A DNA stretch of 64,000 nucleotides from Dinoroseobacter sp013215265 (GCA_963691755.1 OY829366.1:434001-498000); one strand, 5' to 3'. Positions 25,043 through 34,572 are shown, numbered from the stretch's first letter. The notes: generated by a model from the letters alone, not told the origin. Translations and numbers: made by a program.

Positions 25043-25674
25043 GTCACAACACGCAATGTCAGATTGATACGGCCCGGTTTATCCAGCAAATCGGACGTTC
25101 CCGGCTTTATGCGATCAACCCCGTGAAACGCCAGTCGCGATGCACCTTCCAGAATGACAATATCCCCTGAACGAAGCCAAATCGATCGCGTCTTGTTGCT
25201 TCGTTCCGGCCCGCCAATACGAAACAGTCCTTCATCGCCAAGCGAAACTGACAGGACAGGCTGGCTGAAATCAGCCTCGTCTCGATCCTGATGCAGCCCC
25301 ATGCGTGCATTCGGTTCGTAAAGATTTATCAGGCAACATTCAGGATCGCGGGCCTCAGGCACAAAAAGCTTCCAAATTGACAGAATCTCTTTCGGTATAT
25401 CTGGCCAATGCGCCCCGCTCGGATGTGTTTCGGCATATCGGTAACCACGCGTGTCACTGATCCAGCCAAATTTGCCCGCAGCCGTCATCTTGACACTCAT
25501 TGGTTTGCCCCAGCGCGTAACGGGACGATGCAATGGGGCCTTTGCAACAATGTCCCTGAGTTGCGCTACAATGCGTTCCTGAAGGGAGCGATCCAAAGCA
25601 CTTTGGAGGACTCTTGCACCGCAAAGCTCTGTCGGTATGGCGGCTGCGTCGAAAAGGTTGTCTTTTTCCTGCAT
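25039..25674 (-). CDS. alkB: DNA/RNA alkylation repair dioxygenase AlkB
   Basis: Fe(II)/2-oxoglutarate dioxygenase that removes methyl groups from 1-methyladenine and 3-methylcytosine by oxidation. In 211 residues the metal ligands are in MGLHQDRDEADF (HxD) and LAFHGVDRI (distal His), and the 2-oxoglutarate-binding arginines lie in GRINLTLRVV near the C-terminus. I start at ATG 25674 after GCAGAGGA; the longer frame to 25788 would cover the dnaK promoter region. The stop shares CTAA with the convergent SH3 gene. The divergent neighbour is dnaK, with both promoters in about 160 bases. Confidence 0.92.
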   Translation of the reverse strand: MQEKDNLFDAAAIPTELCGARVLQSALDRSLQERIVAQLRDIVAKAPLHRPVTRWGKPMSVKMTAAGKFGWISDTRGYRYAETHPSGAHWPDIPKEILSIWKLFVPEARDPECCLINLYEPNARMGLHQDRDEADFSQPVLSVSLGDEGLFRIGGPERSNKTRSIWLRSGDIVILEGASRLAFHGVDRIKPGTSDLLDKPGRINLTLRVVT

Positions 25675-25692
25675 TTCCTCTGCCTTCCGCTG

Positions 25693-25721
25693 CTTGCAGC
25701 GCCCTTTCCCCCCACCTATAT
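25693..25721 (+). promoter_or_regulatory. RpoH (sigma-32) type heat-shock promoter of dnaK
   Basis: CTTG at 25693-25696 is followed after 18 bases by CCTATAT at 25715-25721. This fits the alphaproteobacterial RpoH consensus CTTG-N17/18-CYTATNT. Transcription would begin near 25728, leaving a leader of about 110 bases before dnaK. The position immediately upstream of a known heat-shock operon supports the call. No CIRCE element was seen. Confidence 0.65.
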
Positions 25722-25836
25722 ACCCCACGAAGTTGGTCACTAACCTCAAAAAGGGATGTGACCTTGGGATTGAGATGCAGTGCCGCACCTGCGGGTTGCG
25801 TCTTTGGACATCGCCAGGACAAAGGAAGTAGCGCTT

Positions 25837-27753
25837 ATGGCTAAAGTCATTGGTATTGACCTCGGCACCACGAATTCATGTGTTGCCATTATGGACGGCG
25901 CGCAACCGCGCGTTATTGAAAACTCTGAAGGTGCACGGACCACGCCTTCGATCGTCGGCTACACCGATGATGAACGTCTCGTTGGCCAGCCCGCAAAGCG
26001 GCAAGCTGTCACCAACCCAGAAAACACCGTGTTTGCTGTAAAGCGCCTGATCGGTCGACGGTTTGACGATGCGGACCTGGCCAAAGACAAGAAAAACCTC
26101 CCCTACGCCGTGGTCAACGGCGGAAACGGCGACGCCTGGGTTGAGGTTGGCGGTGACAAATATTCACCTGCTCAGGTGTCTGCACTGATCCTTCAAAAAA
26201 TGAAGGAAACAGCAGAAGGTTATCTGGGTGAGGAAGTCACCCAGGCCGTAATCACCGTGCCTGCGTATTTCAATGACGCTCAGCGTCAGGCCACCAAGGA
26301 TGCCGGCAAGATCGCAGGCCTTGAAGTGCTACGGATCATCAACGAGCCAACCGCTGCTGCGCTGGCCTATGGCTTGGACAAAAAAGAAACCAAAACAATC
26401 GCAGTCTATGACCTTGGCGGTGGTACTTTCGACGTGACCATCCTGGAAATTGACGATGGGTTGTTCGAAGTGAAGTCCACCAACGGGGATACATTCCTCG
26501 GCGGTGAAGACTTCGATATGCGCATCGTCAACTATCTGGCGGATGAGTTCAAAAAGCAGAACGGCGTCGACCTGACCAAGGACAAGATGGCTCTGCAGCG
26601 CCTGAAGGAAGCCGCTGAAAAAGCGAAGATCGAACTGTCCTCGTCCTCTCAGACCGAGATCAACCAACCGTTCATCTCGATGGATCCAAATGGCGGTCAG
26701 CCTTTGCACATGGTTATGAAGCTGACCCGTGCGAAGCTGGAAAGCCTTGTTGGCGATCTGATCAAGTCCTCGATGAAACCATGCCAAGCCGCGTTGAAAG
26801 ATGCTGGCTTGACCAAGGGCGATATTGACGAGGTTGTTCTGGTCGGCGGCATGACACGGATGCCGAAGGTGATGGAGGAAGTCACAAACTTCTTTGGTAA
26901 AGAGCCCCACAAAGGCGTGAACCCGGACGAAGTGGTTGCCATGGGTGCCGCAATTCAGGCTGGCGTTCTGCAGGGTGACGTTAAAGACGTTGTTCTGCTT
27001 GACGTGACGCCACTGTCACTGGGTATTGAAACCCTTGGCGGTGTCTTCACCCGTCTGATCGACCGCAACACTACTATTCCAACCAAAAAGTCTCAGGTTT
27101 TCTCTACTGCGGAAGACAACCAGAATGCCGTGACAATCCGCGTGTTCCAGGGGGAACGCGAGATGGCTGCCGACAACAAGATGCTCGGCCAGTTCAACCT
27201 CGAAGATATTCCACCTGCACCCCGCGGCATGCCACAGATCGAGGTCACTTTTGACATTGACGCCAACGGCATCGTGTCTGTCGGTGCCAAAGACAAGGCA
27301 ACCGGGAAAGAGCAAAACATTACCATCCAAGCATCGGGCGGTCTGTCGGACGACGAAATCGACCAGATGGTGCGAGACGCGGAGGCGAATGCCGATGCGG
27401 ACAAAGAGCGTAAGGACCTGGTCGAAACCAAGAACCAAGCCGAAAGCTTGGTACATTCAACCAAGAAATCGCTCGATGAACATGGTGAGAAAGTCGATCC
27501 ATCGACCGTCGAAGTCATCGAACTTGCAATTGGCGCCCTGGAAGAGACCTTGGAGACTGAAGACGCTGGTAAGATCAAAGGCGGCATCCAGAACCTCACT
27601 GAGGCTGCAATGAAGCTGGGTGAGGCGATCTACAAAGCGCAGCAAGAAGAGTCTGGAGAGGAAGCGCCCGAAGGCGACGGCGAACCACGCGATATCGATG
27701 ACGATATTGTGGATGCAGACTTCGAAGATCTCAACGATCGCGATCGCGGCTAA
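25837..27753 (+). CDS. dnaK: Chaperone protein DnaK (Hsp70)
   Basis: ATP-driven chaperone that binds unfolded segments, working with DnaJ and GrpE and controlling the heat-shock sigma factor. 638 residues: actin-like ATPase domain (IGIDLGTTNSCVAIMDG at 5-21, AYGLDKKETKTIAVYDLGGG near 180-200, GGMTRMPKV near 340), the linker DVVLLDVTPLSLGIETLGG, substrate-binding domain, and acidic C-terminal end DDDIVDADFEDLND. The frame extends 19 codons upstream but ATG 25837 (MAKVIGIDLG) has the AAAGGAAG site and the conserved start. Followed by dnaJ; heat-shock promoter upstream. Confidence 0.98.
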   Translation: MAKVIGIDLGTTNSCVAIMDGAQPRVIENSEGARTTPSIVGYTDDERLVGQPAKRQAVTNPENTVFAVKRLIGRRFDDADLAKDKKNLPYAVVNGGNGDAWVEVGGDKYSPAQVSALILQKMKETAEGYLGEEVTQAVITVPAYFNDAQRQATKDAGKIAGLEVLRIINEPTAAALAYGLDKKETKTIAVYDLGGGTFDVTILEIDDGLFEVKSTNGDTFLGGEDFDMRIVNYLADEFKKQNGVDLTKDKMALQRLKEAAEKAKIELSSSSQTEINQPFISMDPNGGQPLHMVMKLTRAKLESLVGDLIKSSMKPCQAALKDAGLTKGDIDEVVLVGGMTRMPKVMEEVTNFFGKEPHKGVNPDEVVAMGAAIQAGVLQGDVKDVVLLDVTPLSLGIETLGGVFTRLIDRNTTIPTKKSQVFSTAEDNQNAVTIRVFQGEREMAADNKMLGQFNLEDIPPAPRGMPQIEVTFDIDANGIVSVGAKDKATGKEQNITIQASGGLSDDEIDQMVRDAEANADADKERKDLVETKNQAESLVHSTKKSLDEHGEKVDPSTVEVIELAIGALEETLETEDAGKIKGGIQNLTEAAMKLGEAIYKAQQEESGEEAPEGDGEPRDIDDDIVDADFEDLNDRDRG

Positions 27754-27771
27754 CGCTGTCTGACGTGATTA

Positions 27772-27799
27772 AGGCCGGCCCGGTCGCCCGGGCTGGCCT
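27772..27799 (+). promoter_or_regulatory. Strong hairpin between dnaK and dnaJ
   Basis: AGGCCGGCCCGG (27772-27783) pairs with CCGGGCTGGCCT (27788-27799) around a TCGC loop: twelve pairs, one a G-U wobble. No U-tract follows, so it is not a classic terminator. It may act as an mRNA processing or stabilising element that gives dnaK more transcript than dnaJ. The function is inference. Confidence 0.6.
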
Positions 27800-27822
27800 G
27801 CGTCGTTTGAAGGGGACCGAAT

Positions 27823-28971
27823 ATGTCTAAACGCGATTACTACGACGTTCTTGGTGTCTCCAAAGGCGCATCTTCCGACGACATCAAGAAAGCCTTCCGT
27901 CGCAAGGCGAAAGAACTTCATCCTGATCGAAATTCCGACAATCCTGACGCAGAATCCCAGTTCAAAGAAGCCAACGAAGCCTATGACATCCTGAAGGATG
28001 CCGAAAAAAAAGCGGCCTATGACCGATTTGGGCATGCGGCGTTTGAAGGTGGCACTGGCGGGCGCCCCGGTGGCTTCGGTGGTGGTGGTCAAGGCGACTT
28101 TGCCAGTGCGTTTTCAGATGTGTTTGAAGACCTCTTTGGGGACTTCATGGGCGGTCAACGCGGGGGCGGCGGGCGTTCGCGCGCATCGCGTGGCTCTGAC
28201 CTGCGCTACAACATACGTATCAGCCTCGAAGAGGCCTATGCCGGCGTTCAGAAAACGATCAAGGTTCCTAGTTCCGTCACGTGTAAGGCGTGTAACGGCA
28301 CCGGTGCTGAAGGTGGATCCGAGCCTGAAACATGCCCAACATGTACCGGCATGGGTAAAGTCCGCGCGCAGCAGGGGTTTTTCACAGTCGAACGTACTTG
28401 CCCGACCTGTAACGGCCAGGGACAAATCATCAAGAACCCCTGTCGGGTATGCGGTGGCGCCGGGCGTGAAGAAACCGAACGCCAACTGGGTGTGAATATT
28501 CCCTCCGGCGTCGAAACCGGTAACCGAATTCGCCTGGCGGGTGAGGGTGAAGCGGGATTGCGAGGCGGACCGTCTGGCGATCTTTACATCTTCGTTGACG
28601 TCAAAGAGCATCCGATCTTCCAACGTGAAGGCGTAGATCTTTACTGCCGCGTACCAGTAGGCATGTCGTCCGCAGCGCTTGGCGGTGATGTTGAAGTTCC
28701 AACCATCGACGGTGGTCGTAGCCGTGTGAAAATACCCGCCGGTAGCCAGTCAGGAAAGCAGATGCGCTTGCGCGGCAAGGGCATGCCAGCCCTTAGAGGC
28801 GCGGGTTCTGGTGACATGTTTATTGAAATCGCGGTGGAGACACCGGTCAATCTGACGTCTCGTCAGAAAGAACTTCTGCGAGAGTTTGAAGACCTTAGCG
28901 ATGAAAACCATCCGGAAACATCTGGCTTCTTCTCCAAAGTCAAAAAGTTCTGGGACGGTATCGCAAGCTGA
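27823..28971 (+). CDS. dnaJ: Chaperone protein DnaJ (Hsp40)
   Basis: Co-chaperone that delivers unfolded clients to DnaK and stimulates its ATPase. 382 residues: J domain with HPD in KELHPDRNSDNP (about residues 30-42), Gly/Phe-rich linker (GGRPGGFGGGGQGDFASAF), zinc region with four CxxCxGxG repeats (CKACNGTG, CPTCTGMG, CPTCNGQG, CRVCGGAG), and a C-terminal beta-sandwich. It begins 69 bases after dnaK, with GAAGGGGA before its ATG. A terminator follows. Confidence 0.98.
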   Translation: MSKRDYYDVLGVSKGASSDDIKKAFRRKAKELHPDRNSDNPDAESQFKEANEAYDILKDAEKKAAYDRFGHAAFEGGTGGRPGGFGGGGQGDFASAFSDVFEDLFGDFMGGQRGGGGRSRASRGSDLRYNIRISLEEAYAGVQKTIKVPSSVTCKACNGTGAEGGSEPETCPTCTGMGKVRAQQGFFTVERTCPTCNGQGQIIKNPCRVCGGAGREETERQLGVNIPSGVETGNRIRLAGEGEAGLRGGPSGDLYIFVDVKEHPIFQREGVDLYCRVPVGMSSAALGGDVEVPTIDGGRSRVKIPAGSQSGKQMRLRGKGMPALRGAGSGDMFIEIAVETPVNLTSRQKELLREFEDLSDENHPETSGFFSKVKKFWDGIAS

Positions 28972-28989
28972 AAATACCGCAATGTGAGA

Positions 28990-29026
28990 CAAAAAAGGCC
29001 CCCGGATATTTCGGCGGCCTTTTTTG
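28990..29026. terminator. Bidirectional terminator between dnaJ and secA
   Basis: AAAAAAGGCC (28991-29000) and GGCCTTTTTT (29016-29025) form an inverted repeat around a GC-rich loop that can itself pair in part. U-runs occur on both strands, so it can end dnaJ (+) and secA (-) transcripts. Confidence 0.85.
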
Positions 29027-29049
29027 CATCTAAGCGCTTGCGTTAAGCT

Positions 29050-31758
29050 TTAGGCCAAGCGACCGTGACAATGTTTGAATTTCTTGCCCGAACCACAGGG
29101 ACAAGGATCGTTTCGGCCGGGATTCCCCCAGGTGGTGGGGTCGTCACCCTTGAAGCCATCAATCAACGGTGTGAAATCACCTTCGTCTGCCGTGTCGGAA
29201 ACCTCTGGTGGGACGGCCGCGCCCATCATCTTCGCCTGCTGCGCGATTTGGTCTGCCATCGCCTTCTGTTCTTCATCGGACAGAACGCGCACGCGAGACA
29301 GCTTCTCGGTGACTTCGGTTCGCAAGCTGTCGAGCATCGCCTCAAACAGCTGGAAGCCCTCGGTCTTATATTCGTTCAGCGGGTCACGCTGGGCATATCC
29401 ACGGAACCCCACCACCGATCTGAGGTGCTCAAGCGTTACGAGATGCTCGCGCCATTTCCCATCGATGGTTTGCAAAAGAAGCTGCTTTTCGATCATGCGC
29501 ATATTGTCCGGACCGAACTGAGCGGCCTTTGCTGCCATGAACTCGTCCGCCGACTTTTCTAGCCGTTCGATGATGTCGGCGTCATCAACGCCCTCTTCCA
29601 TCGCCCAGTCCGCCACAGGCACATCCAGACCAAGCTTTTCGCGCACGCCTTCGCGCAGCCCGTCAACATCCCATTGGTCCGCATAGGTGTTTTGCGGCAT
29701 GTACTGATCGACAAGATCGTCGATCACCTGGTGACGCATGTCCTGAGTAATCTCTGCGACATCATCAGTCTCCATGATTTCCAAACGCTGCGCGAAAATC
29801 GTTTTCCGCTGGTCGTTCATCACGTCGTCAAACTTCAGAAGCTGCTTACGGATGTCAAAGTTGCGGCCTTCGACCTTCGCTTGCGCCTTTTCTAGCGACT
29901 TGTTCACCCAAGGGTGAATGATCGCTTCGCCTTCCTTCATGCCCAAACCAGACAGCACTTTCTCAAGGCGGTCCGATCCGAAAATACGCATCAAGTCGTC
30001 TTCCAGAGACAGGAAGAACGCCGATTTGCCCGGATCTCCCTGGCGCCCGGAACGCCCGCGAAGCTGGTTGTCGATACGACGGCTTTCGTGGCGCTCAGTC
30101 GCGAGAACGAACAAGCCACCTGCATCTTTGACTGCCTGTTCGTCGGTTTCGTGGTCTTTCTCGATCTTGGCACGAAGTTCGTCAGGGTGTGCATCTGGAC
30201 TGGCCGCAATGGCCTCCATCACCTTGAATTCGACATTTCCGCCAAGCTTAATATCGGTGCCACGTCCTGCCATGTTCGTGGCAATTGTCACTGCACCAAA
30301 TTTGCCTGCATCCGCGACGATCTGTGCTTCCTGCTCATGCTGACGCGCGTTCAAGACATTATGCTTGATCCCAGCCTTGGTCAGGCGATTTGAAAGATCC
30401 TCGGATTTCTCGATCGATGTCGTACCAACCAGAACAGGTTGACCTTTATCATTGGCTGTTTTGATCGTCTGTACGACAGCGAGGTATTTTTCTTCCGCAG
30501 TCCGATAGACCGCGTCATGCTCGTCTTCGCGTGCAATGGGCCGATTGGTCGGAACCTCGACGACACCCAGACCGTAAATTGTTCCGAATTCTTCCGCCTC
30601 GGTCGTGGCCGTACCGGTCATCCCACCCAGTTTGCTGTAAAGCCGGAAGTAATTCTGAAATGTGACCGAAGCGAGCGTCACATTTTCGGGCTGAATTTTG
30701 CAGTCTTCCTTGGCCTCTATTGCCTGATGCAGACCATCAGACAAGCGACGCCCGGGCATCATTCGGCCTGTAAATTCGTCGATCAGCACAACTTCGCCAG
30801 ACCGGACAATATAATCTTTATCTTTCTGAAACAGCTTATGAGCCTTCAGAGCCTGAGTGACGTGATGAACCAGCGTTGTAGATTCCGGGTCATACAAAGA
30901 CTGACCTTCTGGCAAAATACCTGCTTCAAGCAGTTTCGCCTCGATGAATTCATTGCCTTCATCGGTGAAGGTCGCGTTGCGGGCCTTTTCATCCAGTGTG
31001 TAGTGCTCTTCAGAAATAAAGGGCACCAGATGATCAACGGTTTTGTAAAGCTCGGACCGATCCGCAGCTGGACCTGAAATGATAAGAGGTGTCCGGGCTT
31101 CGTCGATCAGGATTGAATCCACTTCGTCCACAATCGCAAAGTTATGACCGCGTTGGGACATGTCCTCGAGCTTGGACTTCATATTGTCGCGCAGGTAGTC
31201 GAATCCAAGTTCGTTGTTTGTGGCATAAGTGATATCCGCGGCGTAGGCTTCACTTTTCTCAGCTTCAGGCTGCTGTGGAACAACCACGCCGGTTGTCATG
31301 CCCAATTGCGCGTAAACCTTGCCCATCCATTCGGCGTCACGGCGCGCGAGATAATCGTTCACTGTAACGATGTGAACGCCTTTGCCAGCGAGCGCATTCA
31401 GATAGGCTGGGAACGTCGCCACAAGCGTCTTGCCTTCGCCTGTCTTCATCTCGGCGATATTCCCCTGATGCAGGAAGATCCCGCCCATTAACTGCGTATC
31501 GAAAGCCCGAAGGCCTAGGGCGCGCATTGCAGCTTCACGGCAATTCGCAAAAGCCTCAGGCAGGATCTTGTCGAGTTCCTCGCCCCCCGCAACGCGGGCT
31601 TTGAATTCTTCAGTTTTGCCAATCAACTGCTCGTCGCTAAGCGCTTGAAACTCGGGCTCCAACGCGTTGATCTTTTCAACCAGCGGACGTACCGCCTTTA
31701 CCTTGCGATCGTTCGGCGTACCGAACACCTTCTTGGAAATTGTTCCCAGTCCCAGCAT
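29050..31758 (-). CDS. secA: Protein translocase ATPase SecA
   Basis: Motor ATPase that pushes preproteins through SecYEG. 902 residues: MLGLGTISKKVFGTPNDRKV start, Walker A MKTGEGKTLVATFPA near residue 105, DEAD-like VDEVDSILIDEARTPLIISG near 210, nucleotide-binding domain 2 with TNMAGRGTDIKLGG and LRGRSGRQGDPG, and the C-terminal zinc motif CPCGSGKKFKHCHGRL that contacts SecB. I use ATG 31758, preceded by GAGGTGGA; the frame runs on to 31881 but those 41 residues do not fit the family. Convergent with dnaJ and divergent from a PpiC-type foldase. Confidence 0.97.
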   Translation of the reverse strand: MLGLGTISKKVFGTPNDRKVKAVRPLVEKINALEPEFQALSDEQLIGKTEEFKARVAGGEELDKILPEAFANCREAAMRALGLRAFDTQLMGGIFLHQGNIAEMKTGEGKTLVATFPAYLNALAGKGVHIVTVNDYLARRDAEWMGKVYAQLGMTTGVVVPQQPEAEKSEAYAADITYATNNELGFDYLRDNMKSKLEDMSQRGHNFAIVDEVDSILIDEARTPLIISGPAADRSELYKTVDHLVPFISEEHYTLDEKARNATFTDEGNEFIEAKLLEAGILPEGQSLYDPESTTLVHHVTQALKAHKLFQKDKDYIVRSGEVVLIDEFTGRMMPGRRLSDGLHQAIEAKEDCKIQPENVTLASVTFQNYFRLYSKLGGMTGTATTEAEEFGTIYGLGVVEVPTNRPIAREDEHDAVYRTAEEKYLAVVQTIKTANDKGQPVLVGTTSIEKSEDLSNRLTKAGIKHNVLNARQHEQEAQIVADAGKFGAVTIATNMAGRGTDIKLGGNVEFKVMEAIAASPDAHPDELRAKIEKDHETDEQAVKDAGGLFVLATERHESRRIDNQLRGRSGRQGDPGKSAFFLSLEDDLMRIFGSDRLEKVLSGLGMKEGEAIIHPWVNKSLEKAQAKVEGRNFDIRKQLLKFDDVMNDQRKTIFAQRLEIMETDDVAEITQDMRHQVIDDLVDQYMPQNTYADQWDVDGLREGVREKLGLDVPVADWAMEEGVDDADIIERLEKSADEFMAAKAAQFGPDNMRMIEKQLLLQTIDGKWREHLVTLEHLRSVVGFRGYAQRDPLNEYKTEGFQLFEAMLDSLRTEVTEKLSRVRVLSDEEQKAMADQIAQQAKMMGAAVPPEVSDTADEGDFTPLIDGFKGDDPTTWGNPGRNDPCPCGSGKKFKHCHGRLA

Positions 31759-31997
31759 AAGCTTGCGGTTCCACCTCGGTTGCGGTCGCAGTTGTGACCG
31801 TTCGTGATCCTTGACCCGGCGCTCGACGCTTGCCCACGCCTCAACGGCGGAATAGAACGGCGTCAAAGGCGGTGCGGCCAATGGCCTCCGGGGGTTACCT
31901 TCGGCACATAAGGGGCCGCTTTTGGACTGTCAACGTGGCCCGCGCGCCGCAACTTCCGGGCACAGCAAAAGCCCCGTGAAATATAGGAGTTTCCTTC

Positions 31998-32834
31998 GTG
32001 CAATTTTCCGTTCCTCGCCTTTCCGCGATTGGTCTCTGTGTGGCCCTCGCCGCCCCTGTTTCTGCTCAGGACGCAGACACTGTTCTGGCAACCGTGGATG
32101 GTGTTGAAATCACACTCGGCCATCTGATCGTGGCGACTGAAAATCTTCCTGAACAGTATCAGGCTTTGCCGGATGAAGTTCTGTTCTCAGGTATCCTAGA
32201 CCAATTGATCCAACGGCAGGCGCTTTCAAAGTCGCTTGGCGACGACCTGTCTAACCGCACCGTTTTGGGTTTGGAAAACGAACAGCGTTCGTTCCGCGCA
32301 AATGTCGTTCTGCAGGGTGCCTCAGAGGCCGCGGTGACAGAAGAAGCACTGCAAGCGCTTTATGCGGAAAGCGTAGGCGATGCCCCTCAGGAGAAAGAAT
32401 ACAACGCCTCCCACATTCTGGTGGAAACCGAAGAAGAGGCACAAGCATTGATCACGCAGCTGGAAGAAGGTGCTGATTTCGCAACTCTGGCACAGGAATT
32501 TTCAACGGGCCCATCCGGTCCAAACGGTGGTGAGCTGGGTTGGTTCGGCGCTGGTCGCATGGTTCCCGAATTTGAAGCAGCTGTTATGGCGCTGGATGTG
32601 GGCGCGGTTTCCGCGCCGGTTCAGACCCAGTTCGGCTGGCATGTTGTAAAGCTGAATGACAGTCGGGCTTTGGAAGCGCCGAGCTTCGATGAGATGCGCG
32701 AGCAGTTGGCGCAGCAACTTCGTGACGCCGCTGTCGGCGAAGCGCTGACTTCGCTGACCGACTCTGCTGAAGTGGTTCGTTCCGAAGCAGAGATTGATGT
32801 CAGTCTGATCCGCAACGGCGCTTTGCTGGACTGA
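31998..32834 (+). CDS. Periplasmic parvulin-type peptidyl-prolyl isomerase
   Basis: Folding helper for exported proteins. 278 residues with a signal peptide (cleavage near residue 23, APVSAQDA), an N-terminal SurA/PrsA-like helical region (DGVEITLGHLIVATENLPE), and a parvulin domain at about 135-225: ASHILVETEEEAQALITQL, STGPSGPNGGELGWFGAGR and PVQTQFGWHVVKL. The start is GTG 31998 with AGGAG nine bases upstream. It stands divergent from secA, so export and periplasmic folding genes share a promoter region, and is followed after four bases by argJ. Confidence 0.92.
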   Translation: MQFSVPRLSAIGLCVALAAPVSAQDADTVLATVDGVEITLGHLIVATENLPEQYQALPDEVLFSGILDQLIQRQALSKSLGDDLSNRTVLGLENEQRSFRANVVLQGASEAAVTEEALQALYAESVGDAPQEKEYNASHILVETEEEAQALITQLEEGADFATLAQEFSTGPSGPNGGELGWFGAGRMVPEFEAAVMALDVGAVSAPVQTQFGWHVVKLNDSRALEAPSFDEMREQLAQQLRDAAVGEALTSLTDSAEVVRSEAEIDVSLIRNGALLD

Positions 32835-32838
32835 CACC

Positions 32839-34080
32839 ATGAAGGTGTCACCGCTTGCTCCAGACAAGTTTCCGGACCTCCCGAATATTCGGGGGGTTCG
32901 TTTTGCAGCTGCTCAGGCGGGCGTGAAATATAAAGATCGGCTGGACGTTATGCTGGCGGTGGCCCAACCGGGCAGCAGCGTTGCCGGAGTTTTTACAACT
33001 TCTGCCACCCGGTCCGCGCCGGTTCTCGATTGCCAGTCCAAGCTTGCTGCAGGCGCCTCACAATCAGAACACGGGGCAGCCATTCTGGTGAACTCGGGCA
33101 ATGCAAATGCGTTTACAGGACATCGTGGCGAAGAAAGCGTTCGCGCAGTATGTCAGGCGGTTTCGTCGACAATAAATGTCCCTGTCCATCGCGTGTTCAC
33201 GGCATCAACCGGCGTGATCGGAGAGCCTCTGCCCCATGAAAAAATCGTATCTGTAATCGGGGATCTGGATAGCGCGTTAACGGAAAATAATCTTTCCGAC
33301 GCAGCGCACGCCATTATGACCACCGATACTTTCGCCAAGGGGTCCCATGTTGACGTCAAAATTGACGGGACACCCGTAAAAATTGCGGGGATTGCAAAGG
33401 GATCAGGTATGATCGCCCCGGATATGGCGACTATGTTGGTCTATATCTTCACTGATGCCGCGGTTGAGCCCGCACTGCTGCAGGACATTCTTTCAGACCT
33501 GAATAAGGTCACCTTCAACGCGATCACGGTGGACAGCGATACGTCAACCTCCGACAGTCTGATGCTGGTCGCAACCGGAGCTTCTGGCGCACCAGAGCTG
33601 GCATCGCGGACATCTTCTGATGCGATGAACTTCGTTGATGGCCTTCACGCGGTCATGCTGGATCTTGCACATCAGGTTGTGCGGGATGGTGAAGGCGCGA
33701 CCAAGTTTGTAGAAGTGCGGGTTTCGGGCGCAAAAACGAACGACGAGGCTGACAAGGTCGCGCGCGCGATTGCCAATTCACCCTTGGTGAAAACCGCTAT
33801 TGCCGGTGAAGATCCCAATTGGGGGCGTATCGTCATGGCGATTGGCAAGTCGGGCGCAACCGCGGATCGAGATCGCATAACAATTCATTTCGGGGATGTA
33901 CTCGTCGCTGAAAAAGGCTGGGTTGCCAAAAGCTACACCGAAGACGCAGGGGCAAGATATATGAAGCAGCCAAATTTGGAGATAGCTGTCGATCTCGGTA
34001 TCGCAGAGGGAAAGGCCAAGGTTTGGACTTGTGATCTGACACATGGCTATATTTCCATCAACGCAGATTACCGATCGTGA
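32839..34080 (+). CDS. argJ: Bifunctional ornithine acetyltransferase / N-acetylglutamate synthase
   Basis: Recycles the acetyl group from N-acetylornithine to glutamate in arginine synthesis and can also use acetyl-CoA. The 413-residue precursor cleaves itself before a threonine in the motif APDMATMLVYIFTD (about residues 192-205), which becomes the nucleophile of the beta chain. Other family signs are LVNSGNANAFTGHRG and GEDPNWGRIVMAIGKSG. Starts four bases after the foldase gene with AAGG-like spacing; its TGA overlaps the GTG of mutT. Confidence 0.96.
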   Translation: MKVSPLAPDKFPDLPNIRGVRFAAAQAGVKYKDRLDVMLAVAQPGSSVAGVFTTSATRSAPVLDCQSKLAAGASQSEHGAAILVNSGNANAFTGHRGEESVRAVCQAVSSTINVPVHRVFTASTGVIGEPLPHEKIVSVIGDLDSALTENNLSDAAHAIMTTDTFAKGSHVDVKIDGTPVKIAGIAKGSGMIAPDMATMLVYIFTDAAVEPALLQDILSDLNKVTFNAITVDSDTSTSDSLMLVATGASGAPELASRTSSDAMNFVDGLHAVMLDLAHQVVRDGEGATKFVEVRVSGAKTNDEADKVARAIANSPLVKTAIAGEDPNWGRIVMAIGKSGATADRDRITIHFGDVLVAEKGWVAKSYTEDAGARYMKQPNLEIAVDLGIAEGKAKVWTCDLTHGYISINADYRS

Positions 34081-34475
34081 AATCCGTTCTGGTGTCCGCA
34101 GTCGCATTGATCGACAAAGACGGGCGCGTCCTTCTTGCCCAGCGCCCCGAGGGAAAATCGATGGCCGGTCTCTGGGAATTCCCAGGTGGCAAAGTGGAGC
34201 CCGGCGAAACTCCGGAAGCGGCCCTTATCCGTGAACTACATGAAGAGCTTGGGATTGAGACATGGAAAAGCTGTCTGGCGCCACTAACCTTCGCCAGTCA
34301 CAGCTATGACACTTTTCACCTTTTGATGCCGCTGTTTGCCTGCCGAAAATGGGAAGGAACGCCGCATCCCAAAGAGGGCCAAACACTGACCTGGGCACAT
34401 GCGCGCGAATTGAGGAACTACCCAATGCCAGCAGCTGACATCCCATTGATCCCTATTTTGCGGGACTGGCTTTAG
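34077..34475 (+). CDS. mutT: 8-oxo-dGTP diphosphatase MutT
   Basis: Removes oxidised dGTP from the nucleotide pool, preventing A-to-C transversions. In 132 residues the Nudix box lies at residues 38-60 (GKVEPGETPEAALIREL followed by HEELGI), and WEFPGGK precedes it as in true MutT proteins. The GTG start at 34077 overlaps the argJ stop (GTGA), implying coupling. Family assignment is firm; the exact substrate is taken from family knowledge. Confidence 0.93.
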   Translation: MKSVLVSAVALIDKDGRVLLAQRPEGKSMAGLWEFPGGKVEPGETPEAALIRELHEELGIETWKSCLAPLTFASHSYDTFHLLMPLFACRKWEGTPHPKEGQTLTWAHARELRNYPMPAADIPLIPILRDWL

Positions 34476-34572
34476 AGATATTTGCGTCCTTTGTTCGCAT
34501 TCCTTCCCGGATCTCTAGAATATTCAGAAAATAAGATGTATTGTTGCAGTTGGTCTGAGTGGAGGACGACAC

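Noticed and set aside
28981..29049. Possible small RNA between dnaJ and secA
   Set aside because: The only structure is the bidirectional terminator; no promoter or further conserved element is visible.
30439..31077. 212-residue + strand frame
   Set aside because: Antisense to secA, which is complete and well conserved.
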